A program made the translations under genes and the position numbers. The notes below the pieces were generated by a model. It ran no database searches. It was not told the origin of the DNA and saw only the letters and a program-made list of their open reading frames with translations. Shown here piece after piece: positions 23,589 through 32,966 of a DNA stretch of 33,595 nt. Source of the DNA: Lachnospiraceae bacterium (GTDB lineage: Bacteria > Bacillota > Clostridia > Lachnospirales > Lachnospiraceae); the NCBI GenBank assembly GCA_017526985.1, contig JAFXQR010000129.1, positions 1 to 33,595 of the forward strand, written 5' to 3'. The first letter of the stretch is position 1, and each line of letters opens with the position of its first letter.

Positions 23589-24038
23589 ATGGCAAAGAAG
23601 TTTGGCGGGTTGGTTGTTTTCGGTCTGGCAGCAGGCGCAGCTGCAGCAGGTGTGTATCATTATCTTTCCTCAAAGGATAACGATCTGGCTGATATTGATG
23701 ATTTTGATGATCTGGAGAATTTTGAAGACAGTGAGCCAAAGCGCAGCTATGTAAATCTGGACAACGCTAAGAGCTTTATGTCCGATGCATTTGACAAGGC
23801 AAAAGATGTTGCTTCCAAAGCCGGCAAAAAAGTAGGCGAGTTTGTGGAAGATTTCAAGAAGGAAAATGCGGATGACGAAGACGAAGAAGATGTTGTAGAA
23901 GTCGTAAAGGACGCTGCGGAAGAGGTGGCAAATACCGTAGAAGAGGCTGCCAAGGATGTAAAGGAAGCTGTTGTGGATGCTGCGGAAACCGTAGGCGATG
24001 AGACCGAAGATTTCTTCAACGATGATGACGAGACCTGA
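23589..24038 (+). CDS. Acidic membrane-anchored helical protein (YtxH-like architecture)
   Basis: A 149-residue protein of unknown function. Residues 5-27 form one hydrophobic segment rich in Gly and Ala (FGGLVVFGLAAGAAAAGVYHYL). The remainder is strongly acidic, with repeated amphipathic helix units such as AFDKAKDVASKAGKKVGEFVEDF and DAAEEVANTVEEAAKDVKEAV. The layout, one N-terminal anchor plus a long Ala/Glu/Lys/Val helix, recalls YtxH-type general-stress proteins and LEA-like helices; this is resemblance only. AAAGGAG precedes the ATG by about 10 nt. A TATAAT lies at 23533-23538 without a good -35, so an activator or a repressor may matter. It ends at its own terminator and is divergent from the TetR gene. 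Confidence 0.75.
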   Translation: MAKKFGGLVVFGLAAGAAAAGVYHYLSSKDNDLADIDDFDDLENFEDSEPKRSYVNLDNAKSFMSDAFDKAKDVASKAGKKVGEFVEDFKKENADDEDEEDVVEVVKDAAEEVANTVEEAAKDVKEAVVDAAETVGDETEDFFNDDDET

Positions 24039-24074
24039 GATCTGATCACAAAAAAACTTTAAACAAGCATTAAC

Positions 24075-24106
24075 AAAGCCTTTGAATTTTACTTCAAAGG
24101 CTTTTT
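24075..24106 (+). terminator. Intrinsic terminator of the acidic protein gene
   Basis: A perfect 12-bp stem (24075-24086 with 24093-24104) with a 6-nt loop is followed by TTTTT on the plus strand. The minus-strand DUF2225 gene ends 2 nt beyond it, and the hairpin may serve that gene too. Confidence 0.85.
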
Positions 24107-24107
24107 A

Positions 24108-24965
24108 TTATTGCGCTTCCCGCATCATATTTTTGAGCCGCTCCAACAGATCCGCCGCCCTATCCTTCTGACTCTTGGTGGCATTCTTGGCAGCTTTTAC
24201 ATTACTGAGCAGCTTTGCCGCCGTATCAAGATCCTGGTTGAGCTCGATGCACATTGCCGCGATCAGATAGTCCATAGTATTTTCATCCATACCGGCGATC
24301 GGCGGCGGTTCGGTGGTTCTTGCTTTCTGAAAACCTTCCAGCGCATTCAGCAGATACTCCCGCTCATCTTTCTTACATACCAGTGCCATCTTACGGCCTT
24401 CCGCCGTCTCGATATCATAGCTGTAGCGCATCCCCCGAAGCAGCCAGGCCGTTCTTAAGCAGATATATGCTTTTTCACTGCTCTTTGCCTGACGCACTAC
24501 CGCATTGAGCAATGCCAGCTTATATCTTGTCAGGGCATCCTCATACGAGATCTTCTTAGGCATAAAGGTCGGCATCTGCTTAAATTTTGCGCATATATTT
24601 TCCTTGATCATCTGCCGGTGTGGCTTGGGCAGCGGCGCATAATAGTTTAACAAGGCTGCATAACCGCAAAACGGACATACCACAACGCCATACTTGATCA
24701 CATCAACCCCATCGTAGATCGGCCGCAGATCCAGATCCGTTGCTTTCAGCTTTGTACGACCGGTACGCACAATACGCTGCTTGGTCCTTTTCCCGCAGAT
24801 ATGGCATTCAAACTCCTTATCCATCAGAAAATCCGATTCATCAACCACTTTTTCCGGTTCCGGTTCGGGTTCCGGCTCTTTCTTTTCTTCCTGCGGCTCC
24901 TCGTACAGTTTTACACTCTTGAGTCCACCCAGACCAAAACCTTCCAACCCATCCAATAATCCCAT
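24108..24965 (-). CDS. DUF2225 family protein
   Basis: A 285-residue soluble protein. After a Gly/Leu-rich start and a PEPEPEPE linker, residues 45-110 form a zinc-ribbon-like region: CHICGKRTKQ and, about 45 residues later, CPFCGYA. The rest is helical and TPR-like, with regular Ala/Leu/Tyr spacing and a final segment of AKLLSNVKAAK type. This order matches DUF2225, whose function is unknown. The gene lies 12 bp after glnS and is probably co-transcribed with it. It ends next to the bidirectional hairpin at 24075-24106. Confidence 0.85.
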   Translation of the reverse strand: MGLLDGLEGFGLGGLKSVKLYEEPQEEKKEPEPEPEPEKVVDESDFLMDKEFECHICGKRTKQRIVRTGRTKLKATDLDLRPIYDGVDVIKYGVVVCPFCGYAALLNYYAPLPKPHRQMIKENICAKFKQMPTFMPKKISYEDALTRYKLALLNAVVRQAKSSEKAYICLRTAWLLRGMRYSYDIETAEGRKMALVCKKDEREYLLNALEGFQKARTTEPPPIAGMDENTMDYLIAAMCIELNQDLDTAAKLLSNVKAAKNATKSQKDRAADLLERLKNMMREAQ

Positions 24966-24977
24966 AAAATAACCCCT

Positions 24978-26690
24978 TTAATTCTCCGCCGCCTTCGGCA
25001 GTACAAACGAACTCTTCAGGCCAACGATCCGGTTGAATACCGGTGCCCCCGGCTTGGAATCCTTATAATCCACACAGAAGAATCCCTGACGAACAAACTG
25101 GAAACGCTCATAAGCTTTTGCATCTGCCAGTGCCGGTTCCAGATAACATTCAGTCAGTGTGGTGAGTGAATCCGGATTGACATTGACATTGCCGTTTTCG
25201 TCATACACGCCCTTTTCCTCATCCACCAGATTTTCGTAGAGACGCACGGTGCACTTTACTGCCTGCGCTGCCGGCACCCAGTGGATCGTACCTTTTACTT
25301 TACGCGCATTAAAACCGCTTCCCTGCTTGGTCTCCGGATCATAGGTCGCATGTACCACTGTCACCTTACCGTTCTCATCTTTTTCAAAGCCGGTGCAGGT
25401 CACAAAATATGCACTCATCAGACGCACTTCATTGCCCGGGAACAAGCGGTAATACTTCTTCGGCGGTTCTTCCATAAAGTCTTCACGATCGATATAGAGT
25501 TCTCGTCCAAAGGGCACCTTGCGCACTCCCAGGGACTCATTTTCCATATTGTTAGGGATCTCCAGCTCTTCATATTCCCCTTCCGGATAGTTGTCGATCA
25601 CCAGTTTCACCGGATCCAGAACTGCCATCATTCGTTTCGCAGACAGCTTCAGATCCTCACGGATGCAATAGTCCAGCATTGCCATATCGCAGGAAGCGTT
25701 CGCCTTGGACAGACCGGACAGTTCCACAAAACGCTTGATGGATTCCGGTGTATAACCACGTCTGCGCAACGCCGCAATGGATACCAAGCGCGGATCATCC
25801 CAGCCGTCCACGATCCCGTCTTCCACCAGTTTCTTGATATAACGCTTGCCTGTTACCACATTGGTCAGATACATTTTGGCGAACTCGATCTGACGGGGCG
25901 GTTTCTCAAAACCTACTTCCCTTACCACCCAGTCATACAGCGGACGGTGATCCTCAAATTCCAGCGTACACAAGGAATGGGTGATCCCTTCAAATGCATC
26001 TTCCAACGGATGTGCAAAATCGTACATCGGGTAGATACACCATGCATCTCCGGTATTGTGATGTGTCATATGCGCCACACGATAAATGACCGGATCGCGC
26101 ATGTTCATATTCGGAGAAGACATATCAATACGGGCACGCAGTACTTTTTCGCCATCTGCGTACTTGCCTTCTTTCATTTCCGTAAAGATGCGCAGATTCT
26201 CTTCGATGCTACGCTCCCGTCCCGGATCCTCTTTGCCCGGATGCTCAAAATCACCTCTGGTCTCACGGATCTCATCCGCGGAAAGATCCGAGATATAGGC
26301 TTTGCCCTTTTTGACCAGCTCTACGGCGCATTCATACATACGGCCGAAATAGTTGGATGCAAAGAACAATCTGTCTTCATAATCCGCACCAAGCCATTTT
26401 ACATCTTCCTTGATGGATTCCACAAACTCGCTTTTTTCTTTGGTCGGATTGGTATCATCAAAACGCAGGTTAAACTTACCGCCATATTTCTGTGCTATAC
26501 CATAACTGGTCAGGATGGCCTTGGCATGTCCGATATGCAGATATCCGTTGGGTTCCGGCGGGAAACGGGTATGCACGGTATCGTATACACCCTCCGCCAG
26601 ATCCTTATCGATCTCGCGCTCAATAAAATTGCGGCTTTCTTTTACCTCTGCCGCCTCGGTATTCACCGGTTCTTTGATCTCTTCAGCCAT
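24978..26690 (-). CDS. glnS: Glutaminyl-tRNA synthetase
   Basis: Charges tRNA-Gln directly with glutamine. About 570 residues, class I. The HIGH motif appears in [16 protein letters not shown], and the tRNA-acceptor region in [16 protein letters not shown] and [11 protein letters not shown] are strong GlnRS signatures that separate it from GluRS. The KMSKS-equivalent loop reads VTGKR, keeping the Lys, a variant I believe is common in Clostridia. A C-terminal beta-barrel anticodon domain follows (about 355-570). I chose the ATG at 26690, with GAGGAG 6 nt upstream; an ATG ten codons earlier precedes that site and sits next to a hairpin. DUF2225 follows after 12 bp. Confidence 0.95.
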   Translation of the reverse strand: MAEEIKEPVNTEAAEVKESRNFIEREIDKDLAEGVYDTVHTRFPPEPNGYLHIGHAKAILTSYGIAQKYGGKFNLRFDDTNPTKEKSEFVESIKEDVKWLGADYEDRLFFASNYFGRMYECAVELVKKGKAYISDLSADEIRETRGDFEHPGKEDPGRERSIEENLRIFTEMKEGKYADGEKVLRARIDMSSPNMNMRDPVIYRVAHMTHHNTGDAWCIYPMYDFAHPLEDAFEGITHSLCTLEFEDHRPLYDWVVREVGFEKPPRQIEFAKMYLTNVVTGKRYIKKLVEDGIVDGWDDPRLVSIAALRRRGYTPESIKRFVELSGLSKANASCDMAMLDYCIREDLKLSAKRMMAVLDPVKLVIDNYPEGEYEELEIPNNMENESLGVRKVPFGRELYIDREDFMEEPPKKYYRLFPGNEVRLMSAYFVTCTGFEKDENGKVTVVHATYDPETKQGSGFNARKVKGTIHWVPAAQAVKCTVRLYENLVDEEKGVYDENGNVNVNPDSLTTLTECYLEPALADAKAYERFQFVRQGFFCVDYKDSKPGAPVFNRIVGLKSSFVLPKAAEN

Positions 26691-26724
26691 TTTCTGCTCC
26701 TCGTATTTTATTTTCGTCATGAAA

Positions 26725-26744
26725 GGGCGGTTCTAACGCCGCCC
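26725..26744 (-). terminator. Short GC-rich hairpin between the DHH gene and glnS
   Basis: A 6-bp GGGCGG/CCGCCC stem (26739-26744 with 26725-26730) is followed by only TTT on the minus strand. It may be a weak terminator or attenuator for glnS. Confidence 0.4.
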
Positions 26745-26772
26745 CCTCACAATTCATATTTGTATTTTTTGA

Positions 26773-27768
26773 TCAGTCTTTGTTGGAACGGATCACAACT
26801 CCCACCGGCTTATTCTTATCACTGTTGACCTCGCCGTCCGGGAAGTTCTTATCATAATTTACCAGATCATCCAAAAGCAACGGTATATTGGTATCCATCG
26901 TTTCATTGCTAAACTGACAAGTACCTACCTTGCGGTGTCCGCCGCCGCCGTACTTCAGCATCAGCGCACCGACATTTACATGACTGCTCTTGTTCAAAAT
27001 GCTGTAACCGGTAGCGCATGAGCATCCCTGGCCGCCTTTACCGCTGACGATCCATACGGAAATATTCTGCTCCGGATACATACTGTAGATCATGAAACGA
27101 TTGCCGGAATAGATCGGATCCACACCACGCAGGTCAGAAATGATCACATCCCCTTCCACACGGGTATGTGCCTTTACCATCTCCTTAAACTTGGCATCCT
27201 GCTCTCGATAGATCTCGATACGCTCCACCACATCCGGCAGTGCCAGAATCTCTTCGGTGTTCATGGTACGGATTGCTTCCATCAACACTTCCATCAGGCG
27301 ATAATTCGGGATCGTAAAGTTACGCCATCTGCCCAGACCGGTACGGGGATCCATCAGCAGTCCCACCAGGATCCATCCTTCCGGATGCTGGATCTCCTCG
27401 ATGGTCAGATTACCGGAATCGACCTTATCAACGGCCTTCATCATATCGTCAAAGTGGGAGAAACGCTCCTCGCCACCGTAATACTCGTAAATAATCCTTG
27501 CGCAGGAAGGTGTGATACGGCTTTCGCCCTTATACTTGCCCTCCAGCTCATTACGCTCAAATTCACTGGAATGATGATCAAACCAGAGTCCGCAGCCTTC
27601 TACAAAAGGAACATTTGCCAGGCAGTCATTTTCATCGATCTCGATCAGACCATCCTGAAGATCCTTCGGATGCACAAATTTCCAATGGTCGATCACACCC
27701 GCTTCCAGGAGCAATGTGCCGCATGCCAAACCATCAAAATCCGATCTCGTGATCAGTCTCATTGCCAT
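26773..27768 (-). CDS. DHH-family phosphoesterase
   Basis: A 331-residue protein of the DHH/DHHA1 superfamily of Mn-dependent phosphohydrolases. Visible metal-binding motifs are TRSDFDGLACG at the N-terminus, a central Asp in AVDKVDSG, and WFDHH for the DHH signature. Near the C-terminus the DHHA1-type motif GGGGHRKVGTCQF binds substrate. Relatives include nanoRNases, cyclic dinucleotide hydrolases and exopolyphosphatases; the substrate cannot be told from motifs alone. The ATG has GGGGG 8 nt upstream, and a clear promoter lies at 27808-27836. It is separate from the engB-lon block by that promoter, and glnS follows after 82 bp. Confidence 0.85.
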   Translation of the reverse strand: MAMRLITRSDFDGLACGTLLLEAGVIDHWKFVHPKDLQDGLIEIDENDCLANVPFVEGCGLWFDHHSSEFERNELEGKYKGESRITPSCARIIYEYYGGEERFSHFDDMMKAVDKVDSGNLTIEEIQHPEGWILVGLLMDPRTGLGRWRNFTIPNYRLMEVLMEAIRTMNTEEILALPDVVERIEIYREQDAKFKEMVKAHTRVEGDVIISDLRGVDPIYSGNRFMIYSMYPEQNISVWIVSGKGGQGCSCATGYSILNKSSHVNVGALMLKYGGGGHRKVGTCQFSNETMDTNIPLLLDDLVNYDKNFPDGEVNSDKNKPVGVVIRSNKD

Positions 27769-27807
27769 AGAATATACCCCCTTGCTTCATCAGGATCATA
27801 CGCTAAT

Positions 27808-27836
27808 ATTTTACAATATTTTTCCCCTCATGACAA
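27808..27836 (-). promoter_or_regulatory. Promoter of the DHH gene
   Basis: TTGTCA (27831-27836, five of six) and TAAAAT (27808-27813, five of six) are 17 nt apart on the minus strand. Confidence 0.7.
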
Positions 27837-27867
27837 GATGCACTTTTTATTGGTTTATCAGAGCATT

Positions 27868-28482
27868 TTACTGTGCATTTTGCCGAGAATCCTCCGGATC
27901 CGTTCCCTCACCGGATAACAGCGCATAGATCTCCTCCCTGCCCTGTTTGGTCTCGGCAGAAAACGGGATCAGCAGCTCCTCTTTGGGCATGCCCAGCCCC
28001 TCCCGGATCAGTTTCACCTGTTTGGCCAGCTGACTGCGCTTGATCTTGTCCGCCTTGGTGGCAATGATCACCGGTGTAAACCCCTGTGACACCACCCAGT
28101 CATACATCTGGCAGTCATTCGCCGAAGGATCGTGCCGAATGTCGATCAGCAGAAAAACCATCTGCAGCATCTTTGAGCGGTGGAGATAGCGCTCCACCAT
28201 CTGCCCCCACTTGGCCGTAACATCCTTACCTACCTTGGCATAACCGTAACCCGGCAGATCTACCAGATACAGTTCGTCATTTACATTATAAAAATTGATC
28301 GTCTGCGTCTTACCAGGCTGCGAGCTGGTCCTGGCCAGACTCTTTCGCTGCATCAGTGCATTGATCAGCGAGGATTTACCCACATTACTTTTACCGGCAA
28401 AAGCAAATTCCGGTTTGGTATTCTCCGGGATCTTGCTGGTGATGCCACAGACCGTTTCCAATTCTACTTTCTTTATGATCAT
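27868..28482 (-). CDS. engB: Ribosome-biogenesis GTPase EngB/YsxC
   Basis: A 204-residue GTPase that helps assemble the large ribosomal subunit. G1 motif GKSNVGKSSL, the G2-region threonines in QPGKTQTINFY, G3 DLPGYG and G4 TKADK are all present, with the usual N-terminal strand and beta-bulge before G1. Length is normal. It starts 24 bp after the lon stop, the conserved Firmicutes order lon-engB, and is translated from the same mRNA. Confidence 0.96.
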   Translation of the reverse strand: MIIKKVELETVCGITSKIPENTKPEFAFAGKSNVGKSSLINALMQRKSLARTSSQPGKTQTINFYNVNDELYLVDLPGYGYAKVGKDVTAKWGQMVERYLHRSKMLQMVFLLIDIRHDPSANDCQMYDWVVSQGFTPVIIATKADKIKRSQLAKQVKLIREGLGMPKEELLIPFSAETKQGREEIYALLSGEGTDPEDSRQNAQ

Positions 28483-28506
28483 ATCTTTATCCCTTAATAA
28501 ACCAGA

Positions 28507-30927
28507 CTACGCGAGAAAGGCCTGTTTGATGACCTCTTCCATCTTCTGGACATAGACGATCTCTACCCCGTCCGTGATCTCATGATCGATCTCTTCCACA
28601 TCGCGCTTGTTTTCATCCGGAACCAGAACCGTCTTGACCCCCAGCGTCTTGGCTGCCAGGATCTTTTCCTTCAGACCTCCCACCGGCATAACACGTCCAC
28701 GCAGGGAGATCTCACCGGTCATTGCCAGGTCACGGCGCACCTTGGTCCTGGTGATCGCCGAGAGCACCGCAGTCGCCATGGTGATACCCGCACTGGGTCC
28801 GTCCTTCGGTACCGCCCCTTCCGGAATGTGGATATGAATATCGTTCTTCTGGAAAAACTCTTCATCAATGTGGTACTTCGGTGCCACAGAACGCACATAG
28901 GACAGACCTGCGACCGCCGACTCCTTCATCACATCGCCCAGTTGACCGGTCAGTACCAGCTCGCCCTTGCCCGGCATGATATTGACCTCGATCTGCAGTG
29001 TATCGCCGCCAACCGATGTCCACGCCAGCCCTCGCACGATACCGATCTCGTTTTTCCCGGAGAGCTGTTCCTTCGGAAATTTAATCTTGCCTAAATATTT
29101 CTCCAGATTTCGTTCACTCACGCGGATCGTTCCGCCTGATGTCGCTTTTGCCGTTTTCTTCGCGCCCTTTTTCTGTTGTTTCTGCGCCGACTGTCTGGTC
29201 AGGATCTCAACCGCTGCTTTTCTGCACAGACGATCCAGCTCCCTCTCCAACTGGCGCACACCGGCTTCACGGCAATAGCAGTCAATGATCTGGCGGATCG
29301 CACTGTCCGCTACCATCAACTGGCGTTGCGTGATACCATTCTTTTCGTACACTTTCTTCAGCAGGTGTTCCTTTGCGATATGAAACTTCTCATTGGCTGT
29401 GTATCCGGCAATCTCGATCACTTCCATACGGTCCAGTAAGGGTCTGGGGATCATACTCTCGTCATTAGCCGTTGCGATAAACAGTATCTCCGACAGATCC
29501 ATAGGCAGTTCCACATAATGGTCGCGGAAATTGCGGTTCTGTTCATTATCCAGCACTTCCAGCATCGCCGAAGCCGTGTCCCCGTGATAATCCTGGCTCA
29601 TCTTATCGATCTCGTCCAGAAGCATCAGCGGATCCTTCACCTGCGCCTGCTTTAAACCTGCCGAGATCCGTCCCGGCATAGCCCCCACATAGGTGCGTCT
29701 GTGCCCGCGGATCTCCGCCTCATCACGCACACCACCAAGACAGATACGCACATACGGTTTCCCGGTTGCTTCTGCTACGGAGCGGGCAATGGATGTTTTA
29801 CCGGTTCCCGGCGGTCCCACCAGACACAGGATCGGGCTATCGCCCTTTTTCGTCAGTGTCCGTACCGCCAGATATTCCAGAACACGCTCTTTCACATCCT
29901 TTAAGCCATAATGATCCCGCTCCAGGATTTCTTTTGCCGCCGCAATATCGATCACATCCTCCGAGCTCTCGGTCTTTTTGTCCCAGGGCAGCTCCAACAA
30001 TGTCTCAATATAGGCACGCAGCGTCGCCGTCTCCGGATTGCCGTATCCGTTCTGTTCCATGTGTCGGATCTCTTTGGCCAGTTTCTCCTTCACTTCCTGA
30101 GAGGCTACCAGCGCTTCCGCCGCTTTTTTGTACTGCTCGATCTCCGAAGGCTCTCCGTCAGATTCGTCCAGCTCACTTTGGATAAATGCCATCTGCTCCC
30201 GCAGGATATACTCTCTCTGGTGCTGGTCTACCTGACGGCTCACCTCTTCAGAAAGCTCTTTGCGGGCCTTGGCCACCTCCATCTCCTGTGCGATCATCTG
30301 CAGCAGCATCTGATAACGCTCACGAATGTCTGTTGCCTGCAGGATCTTCAGTTTATCCTCTTCCCTCATGGGCAGATTGGCGCTGATACGGTCTGCCAGC
30401 TCGCCCACCGGCTTGATCTTCTTCAAAAACTTGATGAACCGCGGATCCAGAGTTCCGAATTCCCTGCTGAACTGTTCAAACAGATTCAACATCTCCCGAC
30501 GAGCTGCTTCTTTTTTCACCGCATCCGTCAGTTCTGTCTCTTCGGATCTTACGATATCACCGGTATAATAGGGCGACGATTCCTTATCCAGTTTTTGTAA
30601 TGCTCCGCGATGCAGCCCCTGCACCTGGATACGCATCATACCGTTATGCAGTTTCAGCACCTGCTGCACTTCTGCCACGGTACCGACACTGGCCAGATTC
30701 TCCATCGTCGCATCATCGTCACCATTCACCTGATCGATCAAAAAGACCTGCTGATCTTTGAGCATAGCTGCTTCCACCGCCTGCACCGACGGTTTCTTTT
30801 CCAGATCAAACTGCATCGACATTCCCGGAAACAGTGTCAGTTCCCGGATCACGATCACCGGCAGCTCCGATGTATTGACATGTGCTAATTTATTGTCTGC
30901 TTTTCGTCCCCGCTTTTTTTCAGCCAT
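28507..30927 (-). CDS. lon: ATP-dependent protease Lon (LonA)
   Basis: An 806-residue cytosolic AAA+ serine protease that removes damaged and regulatory proteins. The N-domain covers about 20-215, with a coiled helical region to about 320. Walker A GPPGTGKT is at 371-378 and Walker B LLDEID follows. The C-terminal protease domain has the catalytic pair Ser712 (in KDGPSAG) and Lys755 (in GGLKEK). An insertion of about 25 residues rich in Lys, Gln and Ala ([18 protein letters not shown]) separates the AAA+ and protease domains. Start ATG with AGGGTGATG upstream. It follows clpX by 107 bp with a hairpin between. No CIRCE element or CtsR box is visible. Confidence 0.97.
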   Translation of the reverse strand: MAEKKRGRKADNKLAHVNTSELPVIVIRELTLFPGMSMQFDLEKKPSVQAVEAAMLKDQQVFLIDQVNGDDDATMENLASVGTVAEVQQVLKLHNGMMRIQVQGLHRGALQKLDKESSPYYTGDIVRSEETELTDAVKKEAARREMLNLFEQFSREFGTLDPRFIKFLKKIKPVGELADRISANLPMREEDKLKILQATDIRERYQMLLQMIAQEMEVAKARKELSEEVSRQVDQHQREYILREQMAFIQSELDESDGEPSEIEQYKKAAEALVASQEVKEKLAKEIRHMEQNGYGNPETATLRAYIETLLELPWDKKTESSEDVIDIAAAKEILERDHYGLKDVKERVLEYLAVRTLTKKGDSPILCLVGPPGTGKTSIARSVAEATGKPYVRICLGGVRDEAEIRGHRRTYVGAMPGRISAGLKQAQVKDPLMLLDEIDKMSQDYHGDTASAMLEVLDNEQNRNFRDHYVELPMDLSEILFIATANDESMIPRPLLDRMEVIEIAGYTANEKFHIAKEHLLKKVYEKNGITQRQLMVADSAIRQIIDCYCREAGVRQLERELDRLCRKAAVEILTRQSAQKQQKKGAKKTAKATSGGTIRVSERNLEKYLGKIKFPKEQLSGKNEIGIVRGLAWTSVGGDTLQIEVNIMPGKGELVLTGQLGDVMKESAVAGLSYVRSVAPKYHIDEEFFQKNDIHIHIPEGAVPKDGPSAGITMATAVLSAITRTKVRRDLAMTGEISLRGRVMPVGGLKEKILAAKTLGVKTVLVPDENKRDVEEIDHEITDGVEIVYVQKMEEVIKQAFLA

Positions 30928-30978
30928 ATATCATCACCCTATTCCTATAGCAATTCTTATGTAGATAAAACAGTTAGG

Positions 30979-31002
30979 CGCACGGCTGTAACCATCCGTG
31001 CG
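30979..31002 (-). terminator. Hairpin between clpX and lon
   Basis: A perfect 7-bp CGCACGG/CCGTGCG stem with a 10-nt loop is followed after 8 nt by TTTTATC on the minus strand. It may partially terminate the tig-clpP-clpX transcript before lon. Confidence 0.45.
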
Positions 31003-31034
31003 TCTATCATTGATCCTGCCGTTATAAAAAACTC

Positions 31035-32318
31035 TTATGCGTGTTTCCGATCCTTATCCTTCTTCCGGTCTTCCTTCTTGCCTTCCCGGTATGTGATGAT
31101 CGGCTCGGCCTCACCGTTTACAGCGGCCTTTGTGATCGTTACACTACCGATGGTATCATCGGAAGGGATACGGTACATCACATCCATCATCGTACTTTCC
31201 AGAATAGATCTCAAACCACGCGCTCCGATCTTTCTCTCCAATGCCTTGGAAGCAATCTCTTCCAGTGCATCCTCTTCAAAGATCAGCTCTACCTCATCCA
31301 TATCAAACAGACGCTGGTACTGTTTCACCAGAGCATTCTTCGGCTCTTTTAAGATGCGTACCAGTGCCGCCTTGTCCAGGCCGTCCAGTACCACACCTAC
31401 CGGCACACGTCCTACAAATTCCGGGATCAGACCGAACTTGATGAAATCCTGCGGTGTCACATTGTGCAACAGTTTGGAAAGATCCTCTTCCTTATTGCTC
31501 TGCAGTTCCGCATTAAAGCCGATGGCCTTTTTGTTCAGACGATTACCGATGATCTTTTCCAGTCCGTCAAATGCGCCGCCACAGATAAACAGGATATTGG
31601 TCGTATCGATCTGCAACAGTTCCTGCTGGGGGTGCTTGCGTCCACCCTGAGGCGGAACGCTCGCCAGCGTACCTTCCACGATTTTTAACAGCGCCTGCTG
31701 TACACCTTCACCGGACACATCTCTGGTGATCGATACATTCTCGCTCTTCTTGGTGATCTTGTCGATCTCATCGATATATACGATACCATACTGTGCTTTC
31801 TCGATATCATTGTCTGCCGCCTGGATCAGCTTGAGCAGGATGTTTTCCACATCTTCACCGACATAACCTGCTTCCGTCAGCGTTGTTGCATCCGCGATCG
31901 CAAACGGCACACCCAGAATCCTTGCCAGAGACTGTGCCAGATAGGTCTTACCGGAACCGGTCGGTCCTACCATGATGATATTGGACTTCTGCAGTTCCAC
32001 ATCATCTTTCTTCTTCGGTGCCATGATACGTTTGTAGTGGTTATACACTGCAACGGAAAGCACCTTCTTTGCCTCTTCCTGGCCGATGACATAGGTATCC
32101 AGAAACTCTTTGATCTCTACCGGCTTAAACAGGTTGATGTTCAGGCCCTCTTCCGGATCGTCGTATTCCTCTTCTTCGATGATATCCGAACAGATCTCCA
32201 CGCATTCATCGCAGATATAAATCCCTTCCGGACCTGCGATCATACGTCTTACAGCATCCTGCGACTTACCACAAAAGGAGCATTTGATCTTTTTCGGATC
32301 GATCATTCTTCCTGCCAT
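31035..32318 (-). CDS. clpX: ClpX, ATPase subunit of ClpXP protease
   Basis: A 427-residue AAA+ unfoldase. The N-terminal zinc-binding domain shows C14-x2-C17 ... C36-x2-C39 (CSFCGK and CDECVEIC). Walker A GPTGSGKT lies near 119, Walker [10 protein letters not shown] near 180. The pore-loop GYVGED and the IGF-type ClpP-docking loop region (KKAIGFNAE) are present. The C-terminal tail is lysine-rich ([14 protein letters not shown]). It lies 24 bp after clpP in the standard order. Confidence 0.97.
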   Translation of the reverse strand: MAGRMIDPKKIKCSFCGKSQDAVRRMIAGPEGIYICDECVEICSDIIEEEEYDDPEEGLNINLFKPVEIKEFLDTYVIGQEEAKKVLSVAVYNHYKRIMAPKKKDDVELQKSNIIMVGPTGSGKTYLAQSLARILGVPFAIADATTLTEAGYVGEDVENILLKLIQAADNDIEKAQYGIVYIDEIDKITKKSENVSITRDVSGEGVQQALLKIVEGTLASVPPQGGRKHPQQELLQIDTTNILFICGGAFDGLEKIIGNRLNKKAIGFNAELQSNKEEDLSKLLHNVTPQDFIKFGLIPEFVGRVPVGVVLDGLDKAALVRILKEPKNALVKQYQRLFDMDEVELIFEEDALEEIASKALERKIGARGLRSILESTMMDVMYRIPSDDTIGSVTITKAAVNGEAEPIITYREGKKEDRKKDKDRKHA

Positions 32319-32342
32319 ATCATTTATCCTTTATATGTATGA

Positions 32343-32963
32343 TTACTTCTTATCCTCGGTGCTCGGGCGCTTTGTGATCACCTCATCGATCAGACCGTAA
32401 GCCTTTGCTTCCTCAGCAGTCTTCCAGTTATCGCGATCCGTATCGGCTGCCACGATATCATAGGGCTGACCGCAGTTTTCTGCCAGAATGCGGTTCAGTC
32501 TTTCCTTGGTCTGCAAAATATGCTTTGCAGCGATCTCGATCTCGGTTGCTTGTCCCTTGGCACCGCCCAACGGCTGATGGATCATAATCTCCGCATTGGG
32601 AAGCGCAAAACGCTTGCCCTTTGCACCGCCTGCCAGTAGAAATGCGCCCATGCTTGCTGCCATACCGATGCAGTTGGTAGACACATCGCACTTAATGAAC
32701 TGCATGGTATCGTAGATTGCCATACCTGCGGTCACGGAACCACCCGGAGAGTTGATATACAACTGGATATCCTTATCCGGATCCTCCGCCTCCAAAAACA
32801 ACATCTGTGCTACTACCAGACTAGCCGTCAGATCCGTCACTTCATGGTCCAAAAAGATGATACGGTCTTTTAACAGTCTGGAATAAATATCATAACTGCG
32901 CTCTCCACGACTAGTCTGTTCTACAACAACAGGCACCAAATCATTAGAAATTCTCTCGATCAT
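32343..32963 (-). CDS. clpP: ClpP protease subunit
   Basis: A 206-residue serine protease that forms the tetradecameric chamber fed by ClpX. The catalytic Ser is in GMAASMGA and His in IMIHQPLGG; the Asp lies in the [11 protein letters not shown] region. The N-terminus contains [22 protein letters not shown], a usual ClpP start. Its ATG is only 3 nt after the tig stop, and the Shine-Dalgarno AAAGGAGA lies within the last codons of tig, so translation is probably coupled. Confidence 0.97.
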   Translation of the reverse strand: MIERISNDLVPVVVEQTSRGERSYDIYSRLLKDRIIFLDHEVTDLTASLVVAQMLFLEAEDPDKDIQLYINSPGGSVTAGMAIYDTMQFIKCDVSTNCIGMAASMGAFLLAGGAKGKRFALPNAEIMIHQPLGGAKGQATEIEIAAKHILQTKERLNRILAENCGQPYDIVAADTDRDNWKTAEEAKAYGLIDEVITKRPSTEDKK

Positions 32964-32966
32964 GTT

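Noticed and set aside
25281..26828. Long open frame of 515 codons on the plus strand
   Set aside because: Antisense shadow of glnS; composition is unlike a real protein and there are no motifs.
29090..29210. Insertion or frameshift in lon between the AAA+ and protease domains
   Set aside because: The Lys/Gln/Ala-rich stretch is in frame and both flanking domains are complete, so it is a variable linker and not damage.
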